Source of the DNA: Spongospora subterranea
Taxonomy: Eukaryota > Endomyxa > Phytomyxea > Plasmodiophorida > Plasmodiophoridae
Assembly (NCBI GenBank): GCA_900404475.1
Contig: OUQQ01000175.1
Coordinates: forward strand, 1 to 32,036
DNA length: 32,036 nt
Reading direction: 5' to 3'
Shown here: positions 30,279-32,036 of the stretch, in pieces
Numbering within the stretch: position 1 is the stretch's first letter
Layout: every line of letters begins with the position of its first letter
Program-made: the position numbers and the translations under genes
Notes under the pieces: generated by a model
The model's input: the letters and a program-made list of their open reading frames with translations, nothing else
What the model was told of the DNA's origin: nothing
The model's database searches: none

Positions 30279-31211
30279 ATGGCTTCCGAGCTTAACGTCT
30301 CCTCCAGGCGGCAACCCTATTCAGAACTTCGCATTCACCCCCCTCCTTCGCCGCCGTCCAATGCCATATCTGTGCCCGTCTCAGTTTCCAACATGAGCGT
30401 CGTTAGTGACGCTCATGACTCGTCCAGCAAAAAGCCCAAATCGGCAGCCGAACGTCGCCGACGCAACCTGCTCATCTTTTTGTGCATCGTTATTGTCATC
30501 GTCATTATTTTAGTTATTTGGAACCCCACAGTTTCAAGAGCGTCAAAATACGCCGATCGTCAGGTTGACTTTGTAGCGTCAGGCGCCATGACTTCGGCCA
30601 GTATCATGTCGCTTGTAACACAATATATGCCGGACCTTGCCGGTAACGTCTCACCGTTGCCAGAATCTCAACAGGGTAATGTTGTAACCCTCACCTTCTC
30701 TTCAACCGTGGAACTGGATCCCGTGTATTCGCGGCTGGAGACTTGGCTGAATGACACAACGGGATCTTTGGCACGATTTGGAGTTCAAGCAATGGTATTG
30801 CGTCGCTCACCTGCGGCACAGACGGTTTGCATCGATCCAACGTTTCTGCCGACCTGCGGCACAGAGAGTCCGATATTTGGATGCGGCAATGCAGGGACAG
30901 TGGGGCTCAACTGCGATCAGTGTTTACAAGGGCGGTTTGGAGCGAATTGTGACATGTGCCCAACGTGCTCAAACGCAAAAACCCGCTGTGATGATGGATT
31001 TCATGGATCGGGTATGTGCTCATTGTGCGATCAAGGATATACGGGTGAGGCATGTTTGGAATGCGCGAAAGGGTTTTGGGGCAATCAATGTCTGCTGTGT
31101 TCGGTGCCGTGTGGCGAGAATGGACATTGCCGAGATGGGAAGTCTGGAACCGGTGAATGCGCCTGCAATAGCGGGTGGACGGGTGCGACCTGCTCTTCTC
31201 GTACAAAATAG
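30279..31211 (+). CDS. Type II membrane protein with EGF/laminin-EGF-like tail
   Basis: A CDS of 310 aa from ATG 30279. The N-terminal cytosolic part (about 60 residues) is Ser/Pro-rich and ends in a basic cluster (SAAERRRRN), followed by one strong transmembrane helix (LLIFLCIVIVIVIILVIW), which predicts a type II orientation. An extracellular stretch of about 120 residues follows, with one NDTTG sequon. The C-terminal 90 residues are cysteine-rich: CDQCLQGRFGANCDMC, CSLCDQGYTGEACLEC, GFWGNQCLLC and CACNSGWTGATC, the last two blocks having the G-x-x-G-x-x-C ends of EGF and laminin-EGF modules. It suggests a cell-surface adhesion or matrix-facing protein. Intronless. An in-frame ATG at 30045 would add 78 residues. 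I do not recognise a specific orthologue. Confidence 0.75.
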   Translation: MASELNVSSRRQPYSELRIHPPPSPPSNAISVPVSVSNMSVVSDAHDSSSKKPKSAAERRRRNLLIFLCIVIVIVIILVIWNPTVSRASKYADRQVDFVASGAMTSASIMSLVTQYMPDLAGNVSPLPESQQGNVVTLTFSSTVELDPVYSRLETWLNDTTGSLARFGVQAMVLRRSPAAQTVCIDPTFLPTCGTESPIFGCGNAGTVGLNCDQCLQGRFGANCDMCPTCSNAKTRCDDGFHGSGMCSLCDQGYTGEACLECAKGFWGNQCLLCSVPCGENGHCRDGKSGTGECACNSGWTGATCSSRTK

Positions 31212-31452
31212 GGTTTATCAGCTCTTCCGTATATCGAGTACAAGGATTTAGATAAATATATCCGACAGAATTCAGATAAGAAACGGGCAAAACGATGTTG
31301 GCATAGTCCATTATTTTGTTGAATTTCTTTGGGTCTACATGAACAGCACTCACGAGTTGCAGTAGCGACATAGAGAAATCGTCGCGATACAGTATGAATT
31401 ACAATCAAATTCCAGCAAACTTTGGGTACAAAAGAATTTGTCTGCCATGGTA

Positions 31453-31477
31453 GGTTATGGGCCCAAAACTCTGCCAA
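31453..31477. repeat. 25-bp imperfect direct repeat, copy 1
   Basis: GGTTATGGGCCCA followed by five variable bases and CTGCCAA. It matches the copy at 32012-32036 at 22 of 25 positions and contains the palindrome TGGGCCCA. Confidence 0.6.
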
Positions 31478-32011
31478 TTGCCAACTCAAAAGTCTGCGCA
31501 ATCCGATACTGGCGCATCACACATTGAGATTGGTTTCAAAACAGTATTGCCAAACTCGCTCGTACCAAGGTGTGTCACATTTATTGTCGCGTCCTGCCTT
31601 CACGATTTCATTCAATCCAACATTATACTAGGCATTCCTGCGTTCCGGCCACGCAAGGTGCCGACAAGGTATTTGAAAGGACCATAGTTTCAGGCAAATT
31701 AAAAGGCCATGTGATACACTCATGACAAAACTAAATCAGATTCACAAGGCAGCTCAGGGTTATTGACATCACCTATGTACTCATATCAAGCAGAGACCGA
31801 ACGGTGTGGTGTTTTTCGACTTTAACGGATCCATCATTTCAATATCAAAGAAACAACCCTCCCGAACAACAGACTCCAAACAAAATGGCGACAAATCTGA
31901 TACAAACATAACACTGGACGAATCGCACTACATGTGAAAAAATTTCCCAAAAACTACCATATGGTTTCGAGACAAAAATCGCTCGGCCATGCTTCGATCA
32001 TGGGACTTCTG

Positions 32012-32036
32012 GGTTATGGGCCCAGCACGCTGCCAA
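32012..32036. repeat. 25-bp imperfect direct repeat, copy 2 (at the window edge)
   Basis: The second copy of the GGTTATGGGCCCA...CTGCCAA unit. It ends exactly at the window end, so the repeated unit may continue outside. Confidence 0.6.

Larger units (their letters stand above)
31212..32036. other. No recognised gene; possible minus-strand ORF
   Basis: Nothing is assigned. On the minus strand ATG 31448, in a strong ACCATGG context, reads MADKFFCTQSLLEF and reaches a GTGAGT donor after about 31 codons. A second minus frame (from 31371) reads NKIMDYANIVLPVSYLNSVG and runs antisense into the EGF-like gene. Neither could be completed. Confidence 0.3.

Noticed and set aside
1..32036. CRISPR arrays, operons, phage or bacterial defence systems
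   Set aside because: There are no regularly spaced repeats, no Shine-Dalgarno-led gene clusters and pervasive spliceosomal introns; the window is eukaryotic.

Overview
This is a eukaryotic nuclear fragment. It is gene-dense, uses the standard code (TAA, TAG and TGA all end genes), and has short spliceosomal introns, mostly about 40-60 nt with GT...AG ends and often a CTAAC/CTGAC-like branch site. The gene set points to a unicellular opisthokont or near relative: TTC12 (axonemal dynein assembly) implies a flagellate ancestry; NELF-A and TMEM245 are animal/protist-like; the GH5_12 glycosidase is most familiar from fungi. I cannot name the species.

Layout. 0.2-4.3 kb: two intronless plus-strand genes, a LanC-like protein and TTC12. 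4.4-7.1 kb: URM1 (minus, 3 exons), a stretch with protein-like minus-strand segments that I could not assemble, and an aquaporin (plus, 4 exons). 7.3-8.7 kb: a decayed pogo-like transposase, a (CG)6-centred palindrome, and an intronless H2A.X-type histone. 8.9-10.1 kb: a NUDT7/8-like Nudix hydrolase (minus). 10.3-11.7 kb: relics of a LINE-type reverse transcriptase and possibly a Tc1/mariner transposase. 11.8-13.2 kb: intronless UDP-glucose 6-dehydrogenase. 13.3-16.0 kb: ANAPC5 (minus, about 14 exons). 16.8-19.1 kb: TMEM245 (minus, 9 exons). 19.7-21.2 kb: the beta subunit of geranylgeranyltransferase I (minus, 8 exons). 21.5-25.3 kb: a possible 68-aa gene, then a 12-exon membrane-anchored GH5_12 glycosidase. 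25.3-26.7 kb: NELF-A (minus, 2 exons). 26.8-28.1 kb: an unidentified membrane protein gene. 28.1-28.5 kb: an antisense-overlapping small secreted/membrane protein. 29.2-31.2 kb: a five-finger C2H2 protein and a type II membrane protein with an EGF-like cysteine-rich tail. 31.2-32.0 kb: no gene recognised.

The genes are mostly unrelated housekeeping functions, as expected in a compact eukaryotic genome: tRNA thiolation/urmylation (URM1), cell cycle (ANAPC5), Pol II pausing (NELF-A), chromatin (H2A.X), prenylation (GGTase-I beta), CoA turnover (Nudix), sugar-nucleotide supply (UGDH), water/solute flux (aquaporin) and glycolipid breakdown (GH5_12). Exon models were built by hand from splice sites, reading phase and remembered family similarity, and no alignment was run. 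Most joins conserve phase; the uncertain ones are flagged.
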